Assembly: GCA_035315885.1 (NCBI GenBank)
Contig: DATFXM010000031.1
Location: forward strand, 31,610 to 95,609
DNA from: DATFXM01 sp035315885
GTDB taxonomy: Bacteria > Acidobacteriota > Blastocatellia > UBA7656
Reading direction: 5' to 3'
DNA length: 64,000 bases
Numbering within the stretch: the first letter of the stretch is position 1; each line of letters starts with the position of its first letter. Below the pieces are notes generated by a model, which was not told where the DNA came from, made no database searches, and saw only the letters and a program-made list of their open reading frames with translations. Shown piece after piece: positions 18,115 through 27,225 of this stretch. The translations under genes and the position numbers were made by a program.

Positions 18115-18786
18115 CAGCCAGTTGTCGCGTGGAAAGTAGTCCGCTGATTTGCCGGGATGATCTCGGTGGTACTCAAGAAAACGCCGGTGCAATGTCAAAT
18201 AACGCCTGTCCGATGACTGGATCTGATGATGCGGGATCTCCTGCAACAACCGCTCAACAGCCCCTACGTTGCGCACCGAGAATCTCCAATCGTAACCGCC
18301 CATCTCATACAAGCTCGCGACCGCATAGCCGGTGATTCGACCAGTCAAATCAACGTAAGGATCAAAATAACTCATCACCAGTTCACGTACCGTACGATAA
18401 ACCGCCTTGCGGCCGTGAAGCGCTACGTCCCGAGATCTTGCCACCGAACCGTATCGGCTTCCCTCTTTGAACAGATACAGAACGTGATCCAGCTTGTCCT
18501 GCGATTCGATGCTGACCAGAAGCGGGGGATAACCGTGCTGCTCGAGAATCGTCGCAGCCACAAGCGCTCCTTCCAGACAGTGCGCTCGGTTCAGGCGAAC
18601 AACTCCTCGAAACGAAAGACAAGTCTGTCCGGAAAGCTCGCGATTGTACGGGATGGACTCGACCAGACGCTGAACCTCAAGAGGCGTCCGGTGAGTTGCA
18701 ATCAGTTTCCACTCTCGTCGGGTGAACTTGTCCTTGGCTGGCTTCTTGCCGGCGATTCTCGCCGATCCAGGTCCGGTACGCGGCAC
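18112..18786 (-). CDS. Transglutaminase-like cysteine-protease-fold protein
   Basis: A 224-residue protein from GTG 18786, with GAGGGAG about 8 nt upstream. The segment 'RAHCLEGALVAATILEQHGY' followed by 'DKLDHVLYLFKEGSRYGSVA' looks like the Cys-His core of transglutaminase/arylamine-transferase-like folds, and an Asp in 'SYFDPYVD' could complete a triad. There is no signal peptide, so it is likely cytoplasmic. It ends the minus-strand signalling block, 47 nt after the HD-GYP gene, and may be co-transcribed with it. A protease, amidase or non-catalytic role is possible; I cannot name a substrate. Confidence 0.55.
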   Translation of the reverse strand: MPRTGPGSARIAGKKPAKDKFTRREWKLIATHRTPLEVQRLVESIPYNRELSGQTCLSFRGVVRLNRAHCLEGALVAATILEQHGYPPLLVSIESQDKLDHVLYLFKEGSRYGSVARSRDVALHGRKAVYRTVRELVMSYFDPYVDLTGRITGYAVASLYEMGGYDWRFSVRNVGAVERLLQEIPHHQIQSSDRRYLTLHRRFLEYHRDHPGKSADYFPRDNWL

Positions 18787-18833
18787 ACAAAAATCTCCCT
18801 CTCAGGAGGAGTCAGGCTCCCCGCCCAATCCCG

Positions 18834-20099
18834 TTAGCTCGCTGCTCTCGTCAGACGAGGATCATTCGACGCTCCCTCTAATTCCTGAATAATGGAGGAG
18901 AGCTTCTCGGCGACGGCTTGCCTGTCAAACTTAGCCCCGATCATCGGCATCAACACCCGGTCCTTTACCTCGTTGGTGATTTCTTTCAACAGCAGCCGGC
19001 AGAACGCAGTCACCACCGTGACATCAAACTGAGACCCGGCATTTGTGCGCAAGTCGCCGAGCGCGCGGTCGATCGAGAGTCTTGAGCGATAAGGTCTGTC
19101 GGTCATCATCGCATCGAAAGAGTCAGCCAGCGTTACTATCTTCGATCCAAGCGGAATGTCATCTCCGCTCAGTCCCTGAGGATAACCGGTGCCATCCACT
19201 TTTTCGTGATGACACTTCGTCATATAAGCGATCTCTTTCCATGGGTGGCTGATGTGCGACAGTATCTCGTAGCCCGTCGTGACGTGCCGATTCAGCTCGT
19301 TGAATTCGCGCTCAGTCAACGGCCGGGGGTTGTTGATGATCGAGCGGTCCACGACGATCTTGCCGATATCGTGCAGGTATCCGGCTACGGAGATATTCTC
19401 AAGCTCTTTGCCATTGATGCCCATTTCGCGCGCTATCGCACGTGCATATCGAGCGACGCGATCTGAGTGACCGCTGGTGTATGTATCCTTAAGATCTATT
19501 GCGCGACCAAAGGCCTTGACGGTGTCCTGGTAAATCTGTCGCATCTCACGATACAACCGTCGATTGTCTTCGGCCTTGCGCTTGAGTGACATCAACAGCG
19601 AGTGATTGAAAAACGCCATCGCGATGTGATGCGAAATCGCGTGGATTATTTCCAGGTCATCTTGGTTGTAGGCATCGCCGGTAAACTTGTCCGAAAGGAA
19701 AACCGCTCCGATCAAATTGCCCCGGACGGTCATCGGGACGATAACGCGAACTCGCAGCTTCCGGAGCAGCCCGATACTTGCGGCAAGCTCTGACGCTGTC
19801 TGATCGTCTGGCGGAAGGACGATTGCCCGCTTCTTCCCGCGCAATTCTCTGAGTTGGTCCGACCCTATCACGATTCGAGACTCCGGCGCGGCGCCGACCC
19901 CTTTCGATGCGACTATCTTTAGACAACGCGGGCGACTCACATATTGTGCGATCGCCCCCCGCGGAATTGCGAGAGTACCCAGCAGAGTGTGAAGCGACGA
20001 TCTGATCACGTCTTCGAAGTTACCTGACGAACCGATATCAGCTCCCACGTCAGTCAGGGCCGACAAGTTATGCAGCAGTCTTCTCAAGGCAAGTTTCAT
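18834..20099 (-). CDS. GAF-HD-GYP cyclic-di-GMP phosphodiesterase
   Basis: About 421 residues from ATG 20099, preferred to the ATG at 20123 because GAGGGG lies 9 nt upstream. The N-terminal half (about 25-185) is a GAF domain ('LRVRVIVPMTVRGNLIGAVF', 'ISHHIAMAFFNHSLL'). The C-terminal HD-GYP domain has 'HSDRVARYARAIAREMG', the HD pair in 'YLHDIGKIVVD', and 'HHEKVDGTGYPQGLSGDDIP' containing the GYP motif. Such enzymes degrade c-di-GMP. It shares the minus-strand cluster with a GGDEF protein, a STAS antagonist and an RsbW-like kinase. Confidence 0.9.
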   Translation of the reverse strand: MKLALRRLLHNLSALTDVGADIGSSGNFEDVIRSSLHTLLGTLAIPRGAIAQYVSRPRCLKIVASKGVGAAPESRIVIGSDQLRELRGKKRAIVLPPDDQTASELAASIGLLRKLRVRVIVPMTVRGNLIGAVFLSDKFTGDAYNQDDLEIIHAISHHIAMAFFNHSLLMSLKRKAEDNRRLYREMRQIYQDTVKAFGRAIDLKDTYTSGHSDRVARYARAIAREMGINGKELENISVAGYLHDIGKIVVDRSIINNPRPLTEREFNELNRHVTTGYEILSHISHPWKEIAYMTKCHHEKVDGTGYPQGLSGDDIPLGSKIVTLADSFDAMMTDRPYRSRLSIDRALGDLRTNAGSQFDVTVVTAFCRLLLKEITNEVKDRVLMPMIGAKFDRQAVAEKLSSIIQELEGASNDPRLTRAAS

Positions 20100-20214
20100 T
20101 TGTTGGTTCCCCTCATCCAACAACTCACTTCGGTTTTCGCTCGGCCAGATCCCGACTCGACACTGCCCGGCTCGAGTCGAGACCCACGTTTCTTGAAAGG
20201 CGAGACCGCTTAGA

Positions 20215-20571
20215 CTAAACCAGTTCGCCGTTCAGCTTCAACAGCGCGTCTCCTTCCGTTTGCTCGACCTCGACGTGAGACATCAGCCCGAGCATTTCGA
20301 ACAGCTCACGATTCGAATCATTGAGGCCGCAAAGCACCAACGACCCGTGATTCTCGTTCACGGCTTCGATGACTCCAAGCAGTATCGAGATACCGATGCT
20401 GTTTATAAGCTCGGTCTCGGAAAAGTTCACGACAATTTTTCGGATTCCATTCCCTATCAACTCCTGGCAGTGACGTTCGACAATTTCACCTCGAAGCTGA
20501 TTCAGGTACGGACCGGGGTAGATAACGGCGACACCTTCAGTTGTTCTCGATTTTATTTGAGAGACGCTCAT
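20215..20571 (-). CDS. STAS-domain anti-sigma-factor antagonist (RsbV/SpoIIAA-like)
   Basis: About 118 residues from the second ATG at 20571, which has GGAGG at 6 nt spacing. It is a single STAS domain: 'EGVAVIYPGPYLNQLRGEIV', 'KIVVNFSETELINSIGISIL', 'SLVLCGLNDSNRELFEMLGL'. The serine in ELINSIG sits where RsbV-type proteins are phosphorylated. The adjacent upstream gene encodes an RsbW-like kinase domain, so a partner-switch pair is likely: kinase phosphorylates or binds the STAS protein. A sigma factor partner is not evident nearby. Confidence 0.88.
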   Translation of the reverse strand: MSVSQIKSRTTEGVAVIYPGPYLNQLRGEIVERHCQELIGNGIRKIVVNFSETELINSIGISILLGVIEAVNENHGSLVLCGLNDSNRELFEMLGLMSHVEVEQTEGDALLKLNGELV

Positions 20572-20650
20572 CATGAGCCTCCGCGCGGCCGGCGGTGGAT
20601 CGCGTTCATCGCGCGAGGTCCGCAGGCCCGGTCGTCGATTTTTCTCCTGC

Positions 20651-22918
20651 TCAGGGGTTCTCGGGGCGTTTGAGGAACTTGGTCATCACCAGGCTGACGC
20701 CATCATCGCTTCGCTCAAAGTGTACTTCGTCCATGAGCGCTCGAATGATCTGGAGTCCGCGTCCGCGCGAGCTCCTTGCGGCACCCGATGCAACGCCGGT
20801 CGTGGGGGTTGACGAGGCGTCTGTGAGGCCAAAAATCTTTCCTTTGTTTCGTACGGTTATGATCAGCCGGTCATCGGTCAACGCAAAACGCTGGTAGATG
20901 CGCCGGTCCGGACTCTCTCCGTGCTCCGCCGCATTGATGCAAGCTTCGATCAACGCGGTCTTGATCTGATTTATCGATTCCTGATCGAACTCAGCGGCTC
21001 GCGCAATCTGCTCGGCAGTTCGCGCGGCAATCAACTCGGTTTCATTTTCGACTGGAATTACCAGCTCGAAGTCGCTCGACCGAAGAGCTTCTGCACCAAG
21101 CGGTCTCTCGATCTGTTCGTGAAGAAAATCGAGCTGCAGGTAATTCGAGAAAAGGCCGTTGGCTGGCAACTGGGAGTCGAGCACGGTTCGCGAAAAGCCT
21201 TCCTTGCTGATGTACCACCGTATGACCGGTATTGATTGAAGCTCGCGGCGACGGCGCAATGTTGCGTCGAGCAGGCTGTCAACACGCTTAAGCGAGTCCT
21301 CATCCAATGGCTCTCTTGCGTTGATCAACGCAATCAGCCAGACGACCTCATTCGATTCGCTGTAGATTCCTCCCTCGAATCCACTCGAGAAGAAAAAGCG
21401 CCAGGTCATGCCGCGTTCGGCGCCGGCGCCCGCGTCCTTTACTAACACCATCTGCGGCAGTCGCGCACGAGACTCTTCTTGTTCGAGCCCGCGTCTAATC
21501 TGCATCCGGCTCGAACCGTGATACAGCTCTTCAAACACTTTCTGGTTCAACAAACTTGCAGGTACGCTCTGAAAATCGAAGTGGGAGAGCGCTTCCAACA
21601 ACTGCGATTCTACCGAACGATTAAACCGCGACATCATCAACCGGTATGAACCTTTCAACTTGTCGCGAAGCAGCTCCTCGCCGGTGAGCGCCGGCCGCGA
21701 CCCTACAACCTCGTCTCGATAAATCGCGCGAACGTAATCGCCCACTACGCTGTCATGAGCCGCGGCCACGAAACCGTAGCTCGCGTTCAAAAGCTCCATC
21801 GAGTGCAGCCGGCGTATCAGCAACTCTGGCCCGGGTAAATATCGGCTCGCGCGCTCGAGGATCGTGTCCAGAGGCACAGGACCATCCGCCTCCGACAGCA
21901 AGCGCAACACTTCGAGCGCGCAGCGCTGCTCCCCGGGTTCACGAGCCGCAACCCGCAGCAGTCCCGCGAGATGTCTTCCAATCCTGCCTTTCAGGACCTC
22001 GCCGGCGTAGACCTTTTCAAAATCTACGAAAGTTCTAAGCGAGGTGCCGTCTGCCGCAGCACGATCCAGTATCGCGCGTATGTAGAAGAGGTCTCCGCCG
22101 AGCTGCTGGGCCATCAATTCCGCGGTCGAGTCACTGATTTCTACATCAAGCCGGCCCGATGTAGTCCGGATAACTCGTTCGATAGCGGCGTCCGGCAGTC
22201 TTTCTACCCGCATCGATTCAAGCTGTGACAACACGTCCTCGTCGGCGGGTAAGATTTCGCCAATCGGCCTCTCCAAGCCGGTCAAGACAAACGCCGTCCT
22301 GCCTTCATTCTGTAGTGCAATGAATTCGAAGAGGGCTTCGTCCGGTTGGCGATGGCTGCGCTCATCCTGATGGCCGTCCGTCTCGAATCCCACGAGTCGT
22401 TGCAAGTTGTCCAGCAACACCACGGGCACAAGGCCGGTGCCGGCTGCCAAAACCGAGACTGCTGAAAAAGGGTTGTGAATGAAAGCGGCGGGATTACGGA
22501 CGCGGTCCAGCAGCTCTCGCACCCACGGCAGATCATCTCTGTCGCTTTGAGAGCTGATCGCATCGACAGATTTAGCCGAGTCGCGGACAAGACCGTAGTC
22601 GCAAGTTCTGAAGGCGACCGCTTGTTTCAAGGCTTCGCGAGTTAAGTCTCCCGCAATTGCATCAGGCGTCGACCGCGTAGTCGAGATCGAGTAGTAGATG
22701 GGCAGCGCCGGCCCCTGCAGCATGAACAGCTCGTCGAAGGCCTTCCTCAGGATCTCGGTTTTGCCGATGTGACGAGCACCGAGCACCAAGCGGCTGCACG
22801 GCCGTTGCCTGGATATCGCGTCGGGAATTCCGACGATCGACTCCACCTCGCGACCGCGATCCTCAAAAAGATCGTCGTCCACTCGAGCGAGAATTCTGGT
22901 TTTGTGCTGGTCGGTCAT
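20651..22918 (-). CDS. AAA/STAND-like ATPase fused to an RsbW-like anti-sigma kinase domain
   Basis: A 755-residue protein. The N-terminal ~330 residues hold a P-loop NTPase: Walker A 'LVLGARHIGKTEILRKAF' and Walker B-like 'LVPVVLLDNLQRL'. A winged-helix-like middle ('ALEVLRLLSEADGPVPLDTI') follows. The C-terminal ~130 residues form a GHKL serine-kinase domain of the RsbW type: N-box 'ALIEACINAAEHGESPDRRI', a G1-like 'VRNKGKIFGL' in which the usual Asp is Asn, and 'GRGLQIIRALMDEVHFERSD'. The fusion suggests an NTPase switch that gates a partner-switching kinase. The STAS antagonist gene is next in the transcript and a PocR-GGDEF gene precedes it by 12 nt. Confidence 0.82.
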   Translation of the reverse strand: MTDQHKTRILARVDDDLFEDRGREVESIVGIPDAISRQRPCSRLVLGARHIGKTEILRKAFDELFMLQGPALPIYYSISTTRSTPDAIAGDLTREALKQAVAFRTCDYGLVRDSAKSVDAISSQSDRDDLPWVRELLDRVRNPAAFIHNPFSAVSVLAAGTGLVPVVLLDNLQRLVGFETDGHQDERSHRQPDEALFEFIALQNEGRTAFVLTGLERPIGEILPADEDVLSQLESMRVERLPDAAIERVIRTTSGRLDVEISDSTAELMAQQLGGDLFYIRAILDRAAADGTSLRTFVDFEKVYAGEVLKGRIGRHLAGLLRVAAREPGEQRCALEVLRLLSEADGPVPLDTILERASRYLPGPELLIRRLHSMELLNASYGFVAAAHDSVVGDYVRAIYRDEVVGSRPALTGEELLRDKLKGSYRLMMSRFNRSVESQLLEALSHFDFQSVPASLLNQKVFEELYHGSSRMQIRRGLEQEESRARLPQMVLVKDAGAGAERGMTWRFFFSSGFEGGIYSESNEVVWLIALINAREPLDEDSLKRVDSLLDATLRRRRELQSIPVIRWYISKEGFSRTVLDSQLPANGLFSNYLQLDFLHEQIERPLGAEALRSSDFELVIPVENETELIAARTAEQIARAAEFDQESINQIKTALIEACINAAEHGESPDRRIYQRFALTDDRLIITVRNKGKIFGLTDASSTPTTGVASGAARSSRGRGLQIIRALMDEVHFERSDDGVSLVMTKFLKRPENP

Positions 22919-22930
22919 TTGTTCGGGCCG

Positions 22931-24583
22931 TCAAATGGCCGAATTCAATTCCTCAAAGACTGAAACACAATTGCGACCGCGTGTTTTTGCTCGATACAAC
23001 GCGCGGTCGGCAGCCTGAATGATCGACAGGGGGCTTTGACAAGCGGGTCCAAACGAAGTGACTCCGATGCTGATGCTGACGTTCCCTATTGACTCGTCGC
23101 GCTCGGTTTGAAACTCGGTTCTGTTAACCGATGAACGAAGGCGCTCGGCGATGGAGGCGGCCGCTCGAATATCGGTCTCCGGCAGCACTACGCAGAACTC
23201 ATCCCCGGCGAATCGGGCTGCGGTGTCAATGGCCCTCACCGATCCGCGAAGTATCTGCGCCGTTTTTATCAGAACGCGATCGGCGTTTGTATGTCCGTGA
23301 ATGTCGTTGAAATTCTTAAAGTGATCCACGTCGATGATCAGGAACGAAAGCGGCGTTCCATAACGCTTGGATCGCTCGACTTCCTCGAAGAGTCGATCTT
23401 CCAGATAGCGGCGGTTTGGAAGACTCGTAAGCGGATCGGTCAACGACATCCGTTGATATGCCTCAGCCCTGCGATGCCACTCGGTCCGGTCAATGATCAG
23501 CGCCAGATGAGGCGACATCAGATCGAGCATCGACAGGTCTTCTTCCCGAAACGGACCTCCGTCCAGACGGTCGGTCAGATTTACCACCCCGACTTTGCGC
23601 TGCCCGACGGTGATCGGATAACTGATAAACGAACAGGACTTGTACGCCGCGGACCGATTGTGCGACACCCTTCCATCGGTTTGAACATCCGTAACAAGAA
23701 GCGGCGAGCCGGACTGGAGGACCGCTCCGGCGATGGGTTCGCCCAGTCTCAGCCTGACGGGACCGGTCGATTCCGGTCCGGATCCTAACGCCGCCTCGAG
23801 ACGCAGCTCGCCCGAATCCTCATTCAACACCATCAGCGAGCTGCGCCCGGCGTGAAGAATCTCCCGGAACTTCGCCAGCACATGGTGGTAGGCACGCTGC
23901 GAATCCAGCGTTGAAGCCACTCCGCGAAGGAAATCGTAGAACTGCCCGAGAGCGCGCTTTCGCGACTCGAGCTGATCGGTCAGCCGGATGATTTCCAGGT
24001 GCGCGTCGAGCAGTCCTCGGGGAACTTCCTCAGCTTCGACTGGCAAAGCGCGCTGCGCCTCGCAACTTGCAAAATGGGAGTCTGCAGTCGAGATGACCAG
24101 CATGCTTGTCTGTTCAAGCTCGGTCGGTCGCACAAAAGAAACATTGCGGAGGCACTCGCCGCTTCTGACCTGACTCAGCTCGTCATAGTTGTCCAGAAAG
24201 TTCTCGTAATTGGTTCGGGAGATGAATGCTCGACCGCCTAGAATGACGATCTGCTTGCCGGAGACATCGACCGGCGTCGCAAAGCAGGAGAGTCCTGCGT
24301 GGCACGTGTATCCGATGCATTGACCGGCTTGAGTAGCCCTGTCGTAAGCGGTCCCGCAATCGGCAGCGCACAGAGGGGCGTATGACGGGTCTACGCGGAG
24401 GGTTTGGCAAATGCTGTTGTCGTTTTCTATTCGGCCAATGACTGCGCCATCGCGACTGAGGGCGGCCAGGGAAATGCCGCTGCGCTCGGCGAGCGTTTTC
24501 TGGAGTCGAAGCCAACCCGCCAGCGAGTTTTCTGGCTGCGATTCTGCCGTTGCGGGCGCGAAATTGATGGAGGTCTTCTCCAT
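22931..24583 (-). CDS. PocR-GAF-GGDEF diguanylate cyclase
   Basis: A 550-residue protein in three parts. Residues ~25-190 resemble the PocR sensory domain with its cysteine-rich run ('APLCAADCGTAYDRATQAGQ', 'CIGYTCHAGLSCFATPVDV'). Residues ~215-365 are a GAF domain. Residues ~380-545 are a GGDEF domain: 'DPLTSLPNRRYLEDRLFEEV', 'FLIIDVDHFKNFNDIHGH', and the active-site loop AGDEF in 'AARFAGDEFCVVLPE', with a putative inhibitory I-site RAID five residues before it. It should make c-di-GMP in response to a small hydrophobic ligand or redox cue. First gene of the minus-strand signalling block. Confidence 0.9.
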   Translation of the reverse strand: MEKTSINFAPATAESQPENSLAGWLRLQKTLAERSGISLAALSRDGAVIGRIENDNSICQTLRVDPSYAPLCAADCGTAYDRATQAGQCIGYTCHAGLSCFATPVDVSGKQIVILGGRAFISRTNYENFLDNYDELSQVRSGECLRNVSFVRPTELEQTSMLVISTADSHFASCEAQRALPVEAEEVPRGLLDAHLEIIRLTDQLESRKRALGQFYDFLRGVASTLDSQRAYHHVLAKFREILHAGRSSLMVLNEDSGELRLEAALGSGPESTGPVRLRLGEPIAGAVLQSGSPLLVTDVQTDGRVSHNRSAAYKSCSFISYPITVGQRKVGVVNLTDRLDGGPFREEDLSMLDLMSPHLALIIDRTEWHRRAEAYQRMSLTDPLTSLPNRRYLEDRLFEEVERSKRYGTPLSFLIIDVDHFKNFNDIHGHTNADRVLIKTAQILRGSVRAIDTAARFAGDEFCVVLPETDIRAAASIAERLRSSVNRTEFQTERDESIGNVSISIGVTSFGPACQSPLSIIQAADRALYRAKTRGRNCVSVFEELNSAI

Positions 24584-25363
24584 GACTTAGCTTGTCGCGG
24601 AACTAACTGACGCGAAATTGGCCGACGCGGAGTCCCAGACTCGGCTCGGGCCGTGCCGCGTATTTGGCGGAACTCTGAGCGACCAGTCACCCGCGTTGCA
24701 GCGACCGATCCAGCCTGTAAGTTACCCTTGGGGTCTCCGGAAACTGAAAGAGCGAACCTGACCGCTCAAATCGCTGGCCTGGGGGTCCATCCTCACCTTG
24801 TGGAATCCGCACCCTTGGTGGAATCCGCACCTTGCGGGTCATCCCTGCGCGGCCAACTTAGCACACGCGTACGGCGCATTTCAATAGCAATAGCGGGTAC
24901 CATTCGGGCTGAATCAGTCTGGTTGTCCGAGGGTGCTCGGGTTGTGGCAGGCAGCCCCATCACCCGGATACATCTATTGCCCTCAGTCGGTGCTTGTCAT
25001 AGAATGAACGAGCACAAGGTCGTATCGGGTAACCAGCTTCTGTAGCCAATCTCTCCCAATCCGGGATTTTTGAACGATTTTGTCGCTCAGCCGATTTGCC
25101 TATCCGCCGTTTTCTGTGAGCCCCCTGGTCCGGCGTACGAGACCGTAGTGATGAATAATGGCTCATCCATCGTTGGAAACCGAGTCATAACTCCACAGGT
25201 CGACCGAACCAGCCGATGGTAATCTGCCTGCAATGACGGGCTGTTTTGATGAACGCGCACTGGCACAGCGATTGCCGACGCAGGCGAAGGCAATCAGGAA
25301 AATTGCATAGCATCGGGGCAGTCTGGCACGCCCTGAGCAACTCAAGGGCTTCGCGGAGTTCAA
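24584..25363. other. 780-nt divergent intergenic region
   Basis: Separates the minus-strand GGDEF operon from the plus-strand sigma54 regulator. It contains two copies of TGGAATCCGCACC in an 18-bp period (24801-24813 and 24819-24831) and one sigma54-like site near the right end. The open frames inside (for example 24653-25045) have no RBS or recognisable product. No RNA gene is apparent to me. Confidence 0.5.
25324..25339 (+). promoter_or_regulatory. Possible sigma54 -24/-12 promoter
   Basis: TGGCACG-CCCT-GAGCA keeps the invariant GG and GC with the correct 10-nt spacing, but the TT of the -12 element is GA. The predicted start would leave only a ~14-nt leader before the ATG at 25364, with CGGAG as RBS. 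Confidence 0.3.
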
Positions 25364-26725
25364 ATGAAAGTTCTGGTCGTTGACGACGAAGACATAGTGC
25401 GGGACCTGGTCAAAGATGCGATGACCGACCAGGGATACCAGGTGTGGACTGCATCTAACGGCAAAGCGGCGCTCGCCATGGGCGCCGAGCACCAGTTTGA
25501 CCTGGTTTTTTGCGACGTAGTGATGGATGGGCTCGGAGGTTTTGATGTGCTGAAGGCCTTTCGAGACAGCCTGGGCTCGGAAGCCGAGATAGTTCTGATG
25601 ACTGGACAGGCATCGGTCGAAGCAGCCATTGATGCAGTCCAGCACGGCGCGAACGACTACATCTGCAAGCCGTTTTCAATCGGGGTCCTCCAGGCGATTG
25701 CTTCGGCGGTCGAACAGCGCCGCTACCCGAGCAAACTCATCGAAGTCGAAGCGACGAAGAGCCCGCAGCAGGAGCTGCTCGGCAACAGTCCGGCAATGAT
25801 CGAAGTAGTCAAGACCGCGGCGCGAGTTGCCGCTACCGAGTTGCCGGTGATGCTGCGCGGAGACTCAGGAACAGGCAAGGAATTGATCGCGCGGCTTATT
25901 CATCGCAAGAGCCCACGGGCGGAGAGGCCTTTTGTAGCGGTGAACTGCGGTGCGCTTCCCGACACTCTTTTGGAGTCCGAGCTGTTTGGTCACACCAGAG
26001 GCGCATTCACCGGCGCCGACAGCGCGAGGCGAGGTCTGTTCGACGAAGCCGACGGCGGCACGCTGCTGCTCGATGAAGTAACCGAGACTAGTCCCGCGTT
26101 CCAGGTGAAGTTGCTTCGAGTGCTTCAGGAAGGCGAGTTCAGACCCCTTGGAACGAACGCAAAGAAGCGCGTGAACGTCCGGGTACTAGCAGCTACAAAT
26201 CGAGACCCGCAAGCGATGGTGGAGCAGGGGCTGTTTCGACAAGACCTGCTTTACAGGCTTCAAGGGGTTTCAATAATGGTTCCGCCGCTTCGCGAGCGGC
26301 GAGAAGACATTCGATCGATGGCGCTGGCGTTTTTGTCGCAGTACAGTTCGGGCGGGCGGCGGCTGTCGATTACCAAGGATGCGATGCTTGCGCTTGAGCG
26401 CTACAACTGGCCTGGGAACGTGCGGGAGCTGAAACATCTCATGCAGCGGCTGGCTGCTTTGAACACGGGCATCATCAGGCTTGAGGATTTACCTTCTGAG
26501 ATCATCTCGACGCCGAAGGTGGCATCGGTGATGAATGAGGTGATACCCGAAGGGGAGCTGCCCACGCTCGAGCAGCTTGAATCGAGTTACCTGCTGCGAG
26601 TATTGAGCGCGGTTGGGGGTAACAAGTCACGCGCGGCTCAGGTAATGGGAGTGGACCGCAAGACGCTCTACCGAATGATCGACCGCCAGGTCAATTTGAC
26701 TACGGACAAGCCTAAGGTGTCGTAG
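25364..26725 (+). CDS. Sigma54-dependent response regulator, NtrC family
   Basis: A 453-residue three-domain regulator. The receiver (1-120) has phospho-acceptor D51 in 'FDLVFCDVVMDGLGG' and a conserved Lys in 'YICKPFS'. The AAA+ domain has Walker A 'GDSGTGKELIARL', the sigma54-contact GAFTGA in 'GHTRGAFTGADSARRG', Walker B 'GGTLLLDEV' and 'RQDLLYRLQGVSIMVPPLRE'. The Fis-like helix-turn-helix ends the protein ('NKSRAAQVMGVDRKTLYRMI'). No kinase is adjacent; the divergent PocR-GGDEF operon is a candidate target. The stop codon directly abuts a heptad repeat. Confidence 0.93.
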   Translation: MKVLVVDDEDIVRDLVKDAMTDQGYQVWTASNGKAALAMGAEHQFDLVFCDVVMDGLGGFDVLKAFRDSLGSEAEIVLMTGQASVEAAIDAVQHGANDYICKPFSIGVLQAIASAVEQRRYPSKLIEVEATKSPQQELLGNSPAMIEVVKTAARVAATELPVMLRGDSGTGKELIARLIHRKSPRAERPFVAVNCGALPDTLLESELFGHTRGAFTGADSARRGLFDEADGGTLLLDEVTETSPAFQVKLLRVLQEGEFRPLGTNAKKRVNVRVLAATNRDPQAMVEQGLFRQDLLYRLQGVSIMVPPLRERREDIRSMALAFLSQYSSGGRRLSITKDAMLALERYNWPGNVRELKHLMQRLAALNTGIIRLEDLPSEIISTPKVASVMNEVIPEGELPTLEQLESSYLLRVLSAVGGNKSRAAQVMGVDRKTLYRMIDRQVNLTTDKPKVS

Positions 26726-26726
26726 G

Positions 26727-27115
26727 GAGTTCTGAGTTCTGAGTTCTGAGTTCTGAGTTCTGAGTGCCAACCCCGAAGGGTTTGCGTCGTGCAGCCCAAA
26801 GTTGCCGTCCGCGGCTACCCTGCGGAGTTCTGAGTTCTGAGTGCCAACCCCGAAGGGGTTGCGTCGTGCAGCCCAGGGTTGCCGTCCGCGGCTACCCTGG
26901 GTGCGTCAGCCCCATTGGTCGCAACCCTGAATGGGTTGCGACCTCGATTCCAAAAACCATCAATCATCCGATAGCGAAACGGAGACCCAACCCCTTCAGG
27001 GTTGGAAACTCATACCCGCACCTACCCAGGGTAGCCGCGGACGGCAACCCTGGGCTGCACGACGCAACCCCTTCGGGGTTTACACTCAGCAGCGAGCACT
27101 CAGGACTTACCACTC
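26727..27115. repeat. Composite nested repeat: heptads plus AACCCCGAAGGGGTT units
   Basis: Begins with five GAGTTCT/GAGTGCC heptads (26727-26767), then a ~55-nt unit starting GAGTGCCAACCCCGAAGGG and ending GCGGCTACCCTG. A second direct copy follows at 26824-26901. The same unit returns in inverted orientation at 27025-27080 (CAGGGTAGCCGCGGACGGC ... CCCCTTCGGGGTT), closed by CACTCAG heptads (27084-27115). Two smaller palindromes (GGTCGCAACCCTGAATGGG and CCAACCCCTTCAGGGTTGG) sit in the middle. It separates the sigma54 regulator from the subtilase gene; open frames across it are not real. Confidence 0.85.
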
Positions 27116-27225
27116 AGCGCACTCACTCGCTTGACACACTACCGGTTTGCGCTAAAGTAAATAGTCATTTTTCAGTGGCAAAGTCTCCCCTCTCATTCGC
27201 TGCGCCCCGATCAAGAGGAGTTTTA

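Noticed and set aside
24653..25045. 130-residue open frame in the divergent intergenic region
   Set aside because: No RBS, no recognisable domain, and its only internal repeat comes from an 18-bp DNA duplication.
26727..27115. CRISPR array
   Set aside because: Repeat copies are few, nested and partly inverted, without regular spacers, and no cas genes are near.
26764..27225. 154-residue N-terminal extension of the subtilase
   Set aside because: It is encoded by composite repeat DNA; the signal peptide and AGAGGAG place the start at 27226.
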